Source of the DNA: Auanema rhodensis
Lineage: Eukaryota; Nematoda; Chromadorea; Rhabditida; Rhabditidae
DNA length: 64,000 nucleotides
Direction of reading: 5' to 3'
Assembly: GCA_964057225.1 (NCBI GenBank)
Contig: OZ059894.1
Span: 18,630,476 to 18,694,475 of the forward strand
Position numbers and translations under genes: made by a program. Below, one piece after another: positions 12,638 to 25,974 of this stretch. Every line of letters starts with the position of its first letter. Within the stretch, counting starts at the first letter, position 1. The notes under the pieces were generated by a model, which worked only from the letters and a program-made list of their open reading frames with translations, had not been told where the DNA came from and ran no database searches.

Positions 12638-14041
12638 AATAATTTAGCAAAAAGTAGATGTTTTTAGATTCCTTTTTTCAAGGCAAAGACGATGGACAAT
12701 GTTATTCAACGAAAAAATTAATTCTTCAGGGTGAAAATCGAGGATATATGTGTGAACTTATATCAGTTGATATCTCGGTGTATTTTTAAGCTAGCGCAAA
12801 TCTGTTATAACAGATCAACGCAGCTTAAAAATCCGCATCGAATGCACTATACTACATTGAGAGACGCTTAAAACAAAAATTAGTTATGATCGTTTGAAAA
12901 ATGATGCATTAGTGTATGTTGAGTTTCCATGTACACTCAACATTGCTTCCAAAAACATTTTGACAAAAATTTTTTCGAAAAATTTCAAAATAATTTAGCA
13001 AAAAGTAGATGTTTTTAGATTCCTTTTTTCAAGGCAAAGACGATGGACAATGTTATTCAACGAAAAAAATAATTCTTCAGGGTGAAAATCGAGGATATAA
13101 GTGTGAACTTATATCAGTTGATATCTCGGTGCATTTTCAAGCTAGCGCAAATCTGATAACACAGATCGACGCAGCTTAAAAATCCGCATCGAAAGCACTA
13201 TACTATATTGAGAAACGCTTAATACAAAAATTAGTTATGATCGTTTGAAAAATGATGCATTAGTGTATGTTGAGTTTCCATGTACACTCAACATTGCTTC
13301 CAAAAACATTTTGACAAAAATTTTTTCGAAAAATTTCAAAATAATTTAGCAAAAAGTAGATGTTTTTAGATTCCTTTTTTCAAGGCAAAGACGATGGACA
13401 ATGTTATTCAACGAAAAAATTAATTCTTCAGGGTGAAAATCGAGGATAGAAGTGTGAACTTATATCAGTTGATATCTCGGTGCATTTTTAAGCTAGCGCA
13501 AATCTGATAACACAGATCGACGCAGCTTAAAAATCCGCATCGAATGCACTATACTACATTGAGAAACGCTTAATACAAAAATTAGTTATGATCGTTTGAA
13601 AAATGATGCATTAGTGTATGTTGAGTTTCCATGTACACTCAACATTGCTTCCAAAAACATTTTGACAAAAATTTTTTCGAAAAATTTCAAAATAATTTAG
13701 CAAAAAGTAGATGTTTTTAGATTCCTTTTTTCAAGGCAAAGACGATGGACAATGTTATTCAACGAAAAAAATAATTCTTCAGGGTGAAAATCGAGGATAT
13801 AAGTGTGAACTTATATCAGTTGATATCTCGGTGCATTTTCAAGCTAGCGCAAATCTGATAACACAGATCGACGCAGCTTAAAAATCCGCATCGAATGCAC
13901 TATACTATATTGAGAAACGCTTAATACAAAAATTAGTTATGATCGTTTGAAAAATGATGCATTAGTGTATGTTGAGTTTCCATGTACACTCAACATTGCT
14001 TCCAAAAACATTTTGACAAAAATTTTTTCGAAAAATTTCAA
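12638..14041. repeat. J-K-L-K tetramer, first copy
   Basis: M37-M40, 1404 bp. Repeated at 14745-16148, six monomers and one base downstream (the base is the class D insertion between them). K at 12989 shares p206A and p218T with the K at 15096. The fourth monomer differs between copies: p218T with p235T here, p218C with p235A in the second. Confidence 0.8.
12800..12815. repeat. 16-bp perfect palindrome ATCTGTTATAACAGAT
   Basis: In the J class the loop of dyad C changes from ATAACA to TTATAA, so the central ATCTG/CAGAT stem becomes a fully symmetrical 16-mer. Other copies of the same palindrome: 12449-12464 (M36) and 14907-14922 (M43). All three copies also carry p180A just outside. Confidence 0.9.
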
Positions 14042-14744
14042 AATAATTTAGCAAAAAGTAGATGTTTTTAGATTCCTTTTTTTAAGGCAAAGACGATGGA
14101 CAATGTTATTCAACGAAAAAATTAATTCTTCAGGGTGAAAATCGAGGATATAAGTGTGAACTTATATCAGTTGATATCTCGGTGCATTTTTAAGCTAGCG
14201 CAAATCTGATAACACAGATCGACGCAGCTTACAAAATCCGCATCGAATGCACTATACTACATTGAGAAACGCTTAATACAAAAATTAGTTATGATCGTTT
14301 GAAAAATGATGCATTAGTGTATGTTGTGTTTCCATGTACACTCAACATTGCTTCCAAAAACATTTTGACAAAAATTTTTTCGAAAAATTTCAAAATAATT
14401 TAGCAAAAAGTAGATGTTTTTAGATTCCTTTTTTTAAGGCAAAGACGATGGACAATGTTATTCAACGAAAAAATTAATTCTTCAGGGTGAAAATCGAGGA
14501 TATAAGTGTGAACTTATATCAGTTGATATCTCGGTGCATTTTTAAGCTAGCGCAAATCTGATAACACAGATCGACGCAGCTTAAAAATCCGCATCGAATG
14601 CACTATACTATATTGAGAAACGCTTAATACAAAAATTAGTTATGATCGTTTGAAAAATGATGCATTAGTGTATGTTGAGTTTCCATGTACACTCAACATT
14701 GCTTCCAAAAACATTTTGACAAAAATTTTTTCGAAAAATTTCAA
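14042..14744. repeat. D-B pair, second occurrence
   Basis: M41 (352 bp, extra C at 14232) followed by M42 (class B, p218T). Matches M4-M5 (1054-1756). It links zone 2 to zone 1 by a shared, rare insertion. Confidence 0.85.
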
Positions 14745-16148
14745 AATAATTTAGCAAAAAGTAGATGTTTTTAGATTCCTTTTTTCAAGGCAAAGACGAT
14801 GGACAATGTTATTCAACGAAAAAATTAATTCTTCAGGGTGAAAATCGAGGATATATGTGTGAACTTATATCAGTTGATATCTCGGTGTATTTTTAAGCTA
14901 GCGCAAATCTGTTATAACAGATCAACGCAGCTTAAAAATCCGCATCGAATGCACTATACTACATTGAGAGACGCTTAAAACAAAAATTAGTTATGATCGT
15001 TTGAAAAATGATGCATTAGTGTATGTTGAGTTTCCATGTACACTCAACATTGCTTCCAAAAACATTTTGACAAAAATTTTTTCGAAAAATTTCAAAATAA
15101 TTTAGCAAAAAGTAGATGTTTTTAGATTCCTTTTTTCAAGGCAAAGACGATGGACAATGTTATTCAACGAAAAAAATAATTCTTCAGGGTGAAAATCGAG
15201 GATATAAGTGTGAACTTATATCAGTTGATATCTCGGTGCATTTTCAAGCTAGCGCAAATCTGATAACACAGATCGACGCGGCTTAAAAATCCGCATCGAA
15301 AGCACTATACTATATTGAGAAACGCTTAATACAAAAATTAGTTATGATCGTTTGAAAAATGATGCATTAGTGTATGTTGAGTTTCCATGTACACTCAACA
15401 TTGCTTCCAAAAACATTTTGACAAAAATTTTTTCGAAAAATTTCAAAATAATTTAGCAAAAAGTAGATGTTTTTAGATTCCTTTTTTCAAGGCAAAGACG
15501 ATGGACAATGTTATTCAACGAAAAAATTAATTCTTCAGGGTGAAAATCGAGGATAGAAGTGTGAACTTATATCAGTTGATATCTCGGTGCATTTTTAAGC
15601 TAGCGCAAATCTGATAACACAGATCGACGCAGCTTAAAAATCCGCATCGAATGCACTATACTACATTGAGAAACGCTTAATACAAAAATTAGTTATGATC
15701 GTTTGAAAAATGATGCATTAGTGTATGTTGAGTTTCCATGTACACTCAACATTGCTTCCAAAAACATTTTGACAAAAATTTTTTCGAAAAATTTCAAAAT
15801 AATTTAGCAAAAAGTAGATGTTTTTAGATTCCTTTTTTCAAGGCAAAGACGATGGACAATGTTATTCAACGAAAAAAATAATTCTTCAGGGTGAAAATCG
15901 AGGATATAAGTGTGAACTTATATCAGTTGATATCTCGGTGCATTTTCAAGCTAGCGCAAATCTGATAACACAGATCGACGCAGCTTAAAAATCCGCATCG
16001 AATGCACTATACTACATTGAGAAACGCTTAAAACAAAAATTAGTTATGATCGTTTGAAAAATGATGCATTAGTGTATGTTGAGTTTCCATGTACACTCAA
16101 CATTGCTTCCAAAAACATTTTGACAAAAATTTTTTCGAAAAATTTCAA
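14745..16148. repeat. J-K-L-K tetramer, second copy
   Basis: M43-M46. Matches 12638-14041 class for class. M44 has a private change, GCGGCTT for GCAGCTT, in dyad C. The final monomer M46 carries p235A, unlike its counterpart M40. Confidence 0.8.
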
Positions 16149-18605
16149 AATAATTTAGCAAAAAGTAGATGTTTTTAGATTCCTTTTTTCAAGGCAAAGA
16201 CGATGGACAATGTTATTCAACGAAAAAATTAATTCTTCAGGGTGAAAATCGAGGATATAAGTGTGAACTTATATCAGTTGATATCTCGGTGCATTTTTAA
16301 GCTAGCGCAAATCTGATAACACAGATCGACGCAGCTTAAAAATTCGCATCGAATGCACTATACTACATTGAGAAACGCTTAATACAAAAATTAGTTATGA
16401 TCGTTTGAAAAATGATGCATTAGTGTATGTTGAGTTTCCATGTACACTCAACATTGCTTCCAAAAACATTTTGACAAAAATTTTTTCGAAAAATTTCAAA
16501 ATAATTTAGCAAAAAGTAGATGTTTTTAGATTCCTTTTTTCAAGGCAAAGACGATGGACAATGTTATTCAACGAAAAAATTAATTCTTCAGGGTGAAAAT
16601 CGAGGATATAAGTGTAAACTTATATCAGTTGATATCTCGGTGCATTTTTAAGCTAGCGCAAATCTGATAACACAGATCGACGCAGCTTAAAAATCCGCAT
16701 CGAATGCACTATACTACATTGAGAAACGCTTAATACAAAAATTAGTTATGATCGTTTGAAAAATGATGCATTAGTGTATGTTGAGTTTCCATGTACACTC
16801 AACATTGCTTCCAAAAACATTTTGACAAAAATTTTTTCGAAAAATTTCAAAATAATTTAGCAAAAAGTAGATGTTTTTAGATTCCTTTTTTTAAGGCGAA
16901 GACGATGGACAATGTTATTCAACGAAAAAATTAATTCTTCAGGGTGAAAATCGAGGATATAAGTGTGAACTTATATCAGTTGATATCTCGGTGCATTTTT
17001 AAGCTAGCGCAAATCTGATAACACAGATCGACGCAGCTTAAAAATTCGCATCGAATGCACTATACTACATTGAGAAACGCTTAATACAAAAATTAGTTAT
17101 GATCGTTTGAAAAATGATGCATTAGTGTATGTTGAGTTTCCATGTACACTCAACATTGCTTCCAAAAACATTTTGACAAAAATTTTTTCGAAAAATTTCA
17201 AAATAATTTAGCAAAAAGTAGATGTTTTTAGATTCCTTTTTTCAAGGCAAAGACGATGGACAATGTTATTCAACGAAAAAATTAATTCTTCAGGGTGAAA
17301 ATCGAGGATATAAGTGTGAACTTATATCAGTTGATATCTCGGTGCATTTTTAAGCTAGCGCAAATCTGATAACACAGATCGACGCAGCTTAAAAATTCGC
17401 ATCGAATGCACTATACTACATTGAGAAACGCTTAATACAAAAATTAGTTATGATCGTTTGAAAAATGATGCATTAGTGTATGTTGAGTTTCCATGTACAC
17501 TCAACATTGCTTCCAAAAACATTTTGACAAAAATTTTTTCGAAAAATTTCAAAATAATTTAGCAAAAAGTAGATGTTTTTAGATTCCTTTTTTTAAGGCA
17601 AAGACGATGGACAATGTTATTCAACGAAAAAAATAATTCTTCAGGGTGAAAATCGAGGATATAAGTGTGAACTTATATCAGTTGATATCTCGGTGCATTT
17701 TTAAGCTAGCGCAAATCTGATAACACAGATCGACGCAGCTTAAAAATTCGCATCGAATGCACTATACTACATTGAGAAACGCTTAATACAAAAATTAGTT
17801 ATGATCGTTTGAAAAATGATGCATTAGTGTATGTTGTGTTTCCATGTACACTCAACATTGCTTCCAAAAACATTTTGACAAAAATTTTTTCGAAAAATTT
17901 CAAAATAATTTAGCAAAAAGTAGATGTTTTTAGATTCCTTTTTTTAAGGCAAAGACGATGGACAATGTTATTCAACGAAAAAATTAATTCTTCAGGGTGA
18001 AAATCGAGGATATAAGTGTGAACTTATATCAGTTGATATCTCGGTGCATTTTTAAGCTAGCGCAAATCTGATAACACAGATCGACGCAGCTTAAAAATCC
18101 GCATCGAATGCACTATACTATATTGAGAAACGCTTAATACAAAAATTAGTTATGATCGTTTGAAAAATGATGCATTAGTGTATGTTGAGTTTCCATGTAC
18201 ACTCAACATTGCTTCCAAAAACATTTTGACAAAAATTTTTTCGAAAAATTTCAAAATAATTTAGCAAAAAGTAGATGTTTTTAGATTCCTTTTTTCAAGG
18301 CAAAGACGATGGACAATGTTATTCAACGAAAAAATTAATTCTTCAGGGTGAAAATCGAGGATATAAGTGTGAACTTATATCAGTTGATATCTCGGTGCAT
18401 TTTTAAGCTAGCGCAAATCTGATAACACAGATCGACGCAGCTTAAAAATCCGCATCGAATGCACTATACTACATTGAGAAACGCTTAATACAAAAATTAG
18501 TTATGATCGTTTGAAAAATGATGCATTAGTGTATGTTGAGTTTCCATGTACACTCAACATTGCTTCCAAAAACATTTTGACAAAAATTTTTTCGAAAAAT
18601 TTCAA
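16149..18605. repeat. Zone 3: 7-mer E-F-G-E-A-B-I duplicating 9128-11584
   Basis: M47-M53, 2457 bp. Every diagnostic position matches M27-M33. The two blocks are 7021 bp apart (20 monomers plus the one-base insertion in M41). Zone 2 is therefore bracketed by a direct duplication. Confidence 0.85.
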
Positions 18606-18956
18606 AATAATTTAGCAAAAAGTAGATGTTTTTAGATTCCTGTTTTTAAGGCGAAGACGATGGACAATGTTATTCAACGAAAAAATTAATTCTTCAGGGT
18701 GAAAATCGAGGATATAAGTGTGAACTTATATCAGTTGATATCTCGGTGCATTTTTAAGCTAGCGCAAATCTGATAACACAGATCGACGCAGCTTAAAAAT
18801 CCGCATCGAATGCACTATACTACATTGAGAAACGCTTAAAACAAAAATTAGTTATGATCGTTTGAAAAATGATGCATTAGTGTATGTTGAGTTTCCATGT
18901 ACACTCAACATTGCTTCCAAAAACATTTTGACAAAAATTTTTTCGAAAAATTTCAA

Positions 18957-21062
18957 AATAATTTAGCAAAAAGTAGATGTTTTTAGATTCCTTTTTTCAA
19001 GGCAAAGACGATGGACAATGTTATTCAACGAAAAAATTAATTCTTCAGGGTGAAAATCGAGGATATAAGTGTGAACTTATATCAGTTGATATCTCGGTGC
19101 ATTTTTAAGCTAGCGCAAATCTGATAACACAGATCGACGCAGCTTAAAAATTCGCATCGAATGCACTATACTACATTGAGAAACGCTTAATACAAAAATT
19201 AGTTATGATCGTTTGAAAAATGATGCATTAGTGTATGTTGAGTTTCCATGTACACTCAACATTGCTTCCAAAAACATTTTGACAAAAATTTTTTCGAAAA
19301 ATTTCAAAATAATTTAGCAAAAAGTAGATGTTTTTAGATTCCTTTTTTTAAGGCAAAGACGATGGACAATGTTATTCAACGAAAAAAATAATTCTTCAGG
19401 GTGAAAATCGAGGATATAAGTGTGAACTTATATCAGTTGATATCTCGGTGCATTTTTAAGCTAGCGCAAATCTGATAACACAGATCGACGCAGCTTAAAA
19501 ATTCGCATCGAATGCACTATACTACATTGAGAAACGCTTAATACAAAAATTAGTTATGATCGTTTGAAAAATGATGCATTAGTGTATGTTGTGTTTCCAT
19601 GTACACTCAACATTGCTTCCAAAAACATTTTGACAAAAATTTTTTCGAAAAATTTCAAAATAATTTAGCAAAAAGTAGATGTTTTTAGATTCCTTTTTTC
19701 AAGGCAAAGACGATGGACAATGTTATTCAACGAAAAAATTAATTCTTCAGGGTGAAAATCGAGGATATAAGTGTGAACTTATATCAGTTGATATCTCGGT
19801 GCATTTTTAAGCTAGCGCAAATCTGATAACACAGATCGACGCAGCTTAAAAATTCGCATCGAATGCACTATACTACATTGAGAAACGCTTAATACAAAAA
19901 TTAGTTATGATCGTTTGAAAAATGATGCATTAGTGTATGTTGAGTTTCCATGTACACTCAACATTGCTTCCAAAAACATTTTGACAAAAATTTTTTCGAA
20001 AAATTTCAAAATAATTTAGCAAAAAGTAGATGTTTTTAGATTCCTTTTTTTAAGGCAAAGACGATGGACAATGTTATTCAACGAAAAAAATAATTCTTCA
20101 GGGTGAAAATCGAGGATATAAGTGTGAACTTATATCAGTTGATATCTCGGTGCATTTTTAAGCTAGCGCAAATCTGATAACACAGATCGACGCAGCTTAA
20201 AAATTCGCATCGAATGCACTATACTACATTGAGAAACGCTTAATACAAAAATTAGTTATGATCGTTTGAAAAATGATGCATTAGTGTATGTTGTGTTTCC
20301 ATGTACACTCAACATTGCTTCCAAAAACATTTTGACAAAAATTTTTTCGAAAAATTTCAAAATAATTTAGCAAAAAGTAGATGTTTTTAGATTCCTTTTT
20401 TCAAGGCAAAGACGATGGACAATGTTATTCAACGAAAAAATTAATTCTTCAGGGTGAAAATCGAGGATATAAGTGTGAACTTATATCAGTTGATATCTCG
20501 GTGCATTTTTAAGCTAGCGCAAATCTGATAACACAGATCGACGCAGCTTAAAAATTCGCATCGAATGCACTATACTACATTGAGAAACGCTTAATACAAA
20601 AATTAGTTATGATCGTTTGAAAAATGATGCATTAGTGTATGTTGAGTTTCCATGTACACTCAACATTGCTTCCAAAAACATTTTGACAAAAATTTTTTCG
20701 AAAAATTTCAAAATAATTTAGCAAAAAGTAGATGTTTTTAGATTCCTTTTTTTAAGGCAAAGACGATGGACAATGTTATTCAACGAAAAAAATAATTCTT
20801 CAGGGTGAAAATCGAGGATATAAGTGTGAACTTATATCAGTTGATATCTCGGTGCATTTTTAAGCTAGCGCAAATCTGATAACACAGATCGACGCAGCTT
20901 AAAAATTCGCATCGAATGCACTATACTACATTGAGAAACGCTTAATACAAAAATTAGTTATGATCGTTTGAAAAATGATGCATTAGTGTATGTTGTGTTT
21001 CCATGTACACTCAACATTGCTTCCAAAAACATTTTGACAAAAATTTTTTCGAAAAATTTCAA
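18957..21062. repeat. Three tandem E-A dimers (702-bp period)
   Basis: M55-M60 alternate E and A strictly. E has p42C, p81T and p285A. A has p42T, p81A and p285T. The alternation gives a 702-bp dimer repeated three times, the simplest higher-order repeat in the window. No private mutation was noticed in these six copies. Confidence 0.85.
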
Positions 21063-21413
21063 AATAATTTAGCAAAAAGTAGATGTTTTTAGATTCCTTT
21101 TTTTAAGGCAAAGACGATGGACAATGTTATTCAACGAAAAAATTAATTCTTCAGGGTGAAAATCGAGGATATAAGTGTGAACTTATATCAGTTGATATCT
21201 CGGTGCATTTTTAAGCTAGCGCAAATCTGATAACACAGATCGACGCAGCTTAAAAATCCGCATCGAATGCACTATACTACATTGAGAAACGCTTAATACA
21301 AAAATTAGTTATGATCGTTTGAAAAATGATGCATTAGTGTATGTTGAGTTTCCATGTACACTCAACATTGCTTCCAAAAACATTTTGACAAAAATTTTTT
21401 CGAAAAATTTCAA

Positions 21414-21764
21414 AATAATTTAGCAAAAAGTAGATGTTTTTAGATTCCTTTTTTCAAGGCAAAGACGATGGACAATGTTATTCAACGAAAAAATTAATTC
21501 TTCAGGGTGAAAATCGAGGATAGAAGTGTGAACTTATATCAGTTGATATCTCGGTGCATTTTTAAGCTAGCGCAAATCTGATAACACAGATCGACGCAGC
21601 TTAAAAATTCGCATCGAATGCACTATACTACATTGAGAAACGCTTAATACAAAAATTAGTTATGATCGTTTGAAAAATGATGCATTAGTGTATGTTGTGT
21701 TTCCATGTACACTCAACATTGCTTCCAAAAACATTTTGACAAAAATTTTTTCGAAAAATTTCAA
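21414..21764. repeat. Mosaic monomer M62 (class X)
   Basis: This copy has p110G (GATAGAAG), typical of L/N/P, together with p196T, p235T and p285T, typical of A, and p42C with p81T as in E, L and N. It sits between two B2 copies. The left half resembling L/N and the right half resembling A is what an exchange between p110 and p196 would give. Confidence 0.7.
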
Positions 21765-22115
21765 AATAATTTAGCAAAAAGTAGATGTTTTTAGATTCCT
21801 TTTTTTAAGGCAAAGACGATGGACAATGTTATTCAACGAAAAAATTAATTCTTCAGGGTGAAAATCGAGGATATAAGTGTGAACTTATATCAGTTGATAT
21901 CTCGGTGCATTTTTAAGCTAGCGCAAATCTGATAACACAGATCGACGCAGCTTAAAAATCCGCATCGAATGCACTATACTACATTGAGAAACGCTTAATA
22001 CAAAAATTAGTTATGATCGTTTGAAAAATGATGCATTAGTGTATGTTGAGTTTCCATGTACACTCAACATTGCTTCCAAAAACATTTTGACAAAAATTTT
22101 TTCGAAAAATTTCAA

Positions 22116-22464
22116 AATAATTTAGCAAAAAGTAGATGTTTTTAGATTCCTTTTTTTAAGGCGAAGACGATGGACAATGTTATTCAACGAAAAAATTAAT
22201 TCTTCAGGGTGAAAATCGAGGATATAAGTGTGAACTTATATCAGTTGATATCTCGGTGCATTTTTAAGCTAGCGCAAATCTGATAACACAGATCGACGCA
22301 GCTTAAAAATCCGCATCGAATGCACTACTACATTGAGAAACGCTTAAAACAAAAATTAGTTATGATCGTTTGAAAAATGATGCATTAGTGTATGTTGAGT
22401 TTCCATGTACACTCAACATTGCTTCCAAAAACATTTTGACAAAAATTTTTTCGAAAAATTTCAA
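22116..22464. repeat. 349-bp monomer M64 (class G2, 2-bp deletion)
   Basis: TGCACTATACTACATT of the standard unit reads TGCACTACTACATT here (from 22321), a loss of one TA unit from the TATACTA stretch. This is the only shortened full copy in the window. It carries p48G, p196C and p235A. Confidence 0.9.
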
Positions 22465-23517
22465 AATAATTTAGCAAAAAGTAGATGTTTTTAGATTCCT
22501 TTTTTCAAGGCAAAGACGATGGACAATGTTATTCAACGAAAAAATTAATTCTTCAGGGTGAAAATCGAGGATATAAGTGTGAACTTATATCAGTTGATAT
22601 CTCGGTGCATTTTTAAGCTAGCGCAAATCTGATAACACAGATCGACGCAGCTTAAAAATTCGCATCGAATGCACTATACTACATTGAGAAACGCTTAATA
22701 CAAAAATTAGTTATGATCGTTTGAAAAATGATGCATTAGTGTATGTTGAGTTTCCATGTACACTCAACATTGCTTCCAAAAACATTTTGACAAAAATTTT
22801 TTCGAAAAATTTCAAAATAATTTAGCAAAAAGTAGATGTTTTTAGATTCCTTTTTTTAAGGCAAAGACGATGGACAATGTTATTCAACGAAAAAAATAAT
22901 TCTTCAGGGTGAAAATCGAGGATATAAGTGTGAACTTATATCAGTTGATATCTCGGTGCATTTTTAAGCTAGCGCAAATCTGATAACACAGATCGACGCA
23001 GCTTAAAAATTCGCATCGAATGCACTATACTACATTGAGAAACGCTTAATACAAAAATTAGTTATGATCGTTTGAAAAATGATGCATTAGTGTATGTTGT
23101 GTTTCCATGTACACTCAACATTGCTTCCAAAAACATTTTGACAAAAATTTTTTCGAAAAATTTCAAAATAATTTAGCAAAAAGTAGATGTTTTTAGATTC
23201 CTTTTTTTAAGGCGAAGACGATGGACAATGTTATTCAACGAAAAAATTAATTCTTCAGGGTGAAAATCGAGGATATAAGTGTGAACTTATATCAGTTGAT
23301 ATCTCGGTGCATTTTTAAGCTAGCGCAAATCTGATAACACAGATCGACGCAGCTTAAAAATCCGCATCGAATGCACTATACTACATTGAGAAACGCTTAA
23401 AACAAAAATTAGTTATGATCGTTTGAAAAATGATGCATTAGTGTATGTTGAGTTTCCATGTACACTCAACATTGCTTCCAAAAACATTTTGACAAAAATT
23501 TTTTCGAAAAATTTCAA
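22465..23517. repeat. E-A-G2 trimer
   Basis: M65-M67, 1053 bp, the shortest of the G2-terminated units of zone 4. The next unit (23518-25272) is E-A-E-B2-G2. Confidence 0.75.
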
Positions 23518-25272
23518 AATAATTTAGCAAAAAGTAGATGTTTTTAGATTCCTTTTTTCAAGGTAAAGACGATGGACAATGTTATTCAACGAAAAAATTA
23601 ATTCTTCAGGGTGAAAATCGAGGATATAAGTGTGAACTTATATCAGTTGATATCTCGGTGCATTTTTAAGCTAGCGCAAATCTGATAACACAGATCGACG
23701 CAGCTTAAAAATTCGCATCGAATGCACTATACTACATTGAGAAACGCTTAATACAAAAATTAGTTATGATCGTTTGAAAAATGATGCATTAGTGTATGTT
23801 GAGTTTCCATGTACACTCAACATTGCTTCCAAAAACATTTTGACAAAAATTTTTTCGAAAAATTTCAAAATAATTTAGCAAAAAGTAGATGTTTTTAGAT
23901 TCCTTTTTTTAAGGCAAAGACGATGGACAATGTTATTCAACGAAAAAAATAATTCTTCAGGGTGAAAATCGAGGATATAAGTGTGAACTTATATCAGTTG
24001 ATATCTCGGTGCATTTTTAAGCTAGCGCAAATCTGATAACACAGATCGACGCAGCTTAAAAATTCGCATCGAATGCACTATACTACATTGAGAAACGCTT
24101 AATACAAAAATTAGTTATGATCGTTTGAAAAATGATGCATTAGTGTATGTTGTGTTTCCATGTACACTCAACATTGCTTCCAAAAACATTTTGACAAAAA
24201 TTTTTTCGAAAAATTTCAAAATAATTTAGCAAAAAGTAGATGTTTTTAGATTCCTTTTTTCAAGGCAAAGACGATGGACAATGTTATTCAACGAAAAAAT
24301 TAATTCTTCAGGGTGAAAATCGAGGATATAAGTGTGAACTTATATCAGTTGATATCTCGGTGCATTTTTAAGCTAGCGCAAATCTGATAACACAGATCGA
24401 CGCAGCTTAAAAATTCGCATCGAATGCACTATACTACATTGAGAAACGCTTAATACAAAAATTAGTTATGATCGTTTGAAAAATGATGCATTAGTGTATG
24501 TTGAGTTTCCATGTACACTCAACATTGCTTCCAAAAACATTTTGACAAAAATTTTTTCGAAAAATTTCAAAATAATTTAGCAAAAAGTAGATGTTTTTAG
24601 ATTCCTTTTTTTAAGGCAAAGACGATGGACAATGTTATTCAACGAAAAAATTAATTCTTCAGGGTGAAAATCGAGGATATAAGTGTGAACTTATATCAGT
24701 TGATATCTCGGTGCATTTTTAAGCTAGCGCAAATCTGATAACACAGATCGACGCAGCTTAAAAATCCGCATCGAATGCACTATACTACATTGAGAAACGC
24801 TTAATACAAAAATTAGTTATGATCGTTTGAAAAATGATGCATTAGTGTATGTTGAGTTTCCATGTACACTCAACATTGCTTCCAAAAACATTTTGACAAA
24901 AATTTTTTCGAAAAATTTCAAAATAATTTAGCAAAAAGTAGATGTTTTTAGATTCCTTTTTTTAAGGCGAAGACGATGGACAATGTTATTCAACGAAAAA
25001 ATTAATTCTTCAGGGTGAAAATCGAGGATATAAGTGTGAACTTATATCAGTTGATATCTCGGTGCATTTTTAAGCTAGCGCAAATCTGATAACACAGATC
25101 GACGCAGCTTAAAAATCCGCATCGAATGCACTATACTACATTGAGAAACGCTTAAAACAAAAATTAGTTATGATCGTTTGAAAAATGATGCATTAGTGTA
25201 TGTTGAGTTTCCATGTACACTCAACATTGCTTCCAAAAACATTTTGACAAAAATTTTTTCGAAAAATTTCAA
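23518..25272. repeat. E-A-E-B2-G2 pentamer
   Basis: M68-M72, 1755 bp. Same start (E-A) and end (G2) as the trimer before it, with E-B2 added. M68 has a private change, AAGGTAAAG for AAGGCAAAG. Confidence 0.75.
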
Positions 25273-25974
25273 AATAATTTAGCAAAAAGTAGATGTTTTT
25301 AGATTCCTTTTTTCAAGGCAAAGACGATGGACAATGTTATTCAACGAAAAAATTAATTCTTCAGGGTGAAAATCGAGGATATAAGTGTGAACTTATATCA
25401 GTTGATATCTCAGTGCATTTTTAAGCTAGCGCAAATCTGATAACACAGATCGACGCAGCTTAAAAATTCGCATCGAATGCACTATACTACATTGAGAAAC
25501 GCTTAATACAAAAATTAGTTATGATCGTTTGAAAAATGATGCATTAGTGTATGTTGAGTTTCCATGTACACTCAACATTGCTTCCAAAAACATTTTGACA
25601 AAAATTTTTTCGAAAAATTTCAAAATAATTTAGCAAAAAGTAGATGTTTTTAGATTCCTTTTTTCAAGGCAAAGACGATGGACAATGTTATTCAACGAAA
25701 AAATTAATTCTTCAGGGTGAAAATCGAGGATATAAGTGTGAACTTATATCAGTTGATATCTCGGTGCATTTTTAAGCTAGCGCAAATCTGATAACACAGA
25801 TCGACGCAGCTTAAAAATTCGCATCGAATGCACTATACTACATTGAGAAACGCTTAATACAAAAATTAGTTATGATCGTTTGAAAAATGATGCATTAGTG
25901 TATGTTGAGTTTCCATGTACACTCAACATTGCTTCCAAAAACATTTTGACAAAAATTTTTTCGAAAAATTTCAA

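Larger units (their letters stand above)
11585..16148. repeat. Zone 2: divergent monomers M34-M46 (classes J, K, L)
   Basis: Order: variant C, variant F2, J-like, J, K, L, K, D, B, J, K, L, K. These copies carry changes not seen in zones 1, 3, 4 or 6: p112T (GATATATG), p144T (GGTGTATT), p150C (TTTTCAAGC), p168-173 TTATAA, p206A (GAAAGCAC) and p226G (GAGAGACGC). K copies combine p42C with p81A, and L copies carry p110G. Those two features otherwise mark zone 5. M34 also has p345G (TTTCAAGATAA region) and M35 a private C at 12006. The zone looks like an older or separately evolved block between two near-identical zone 1 type blocks. Confidence 0.85.
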
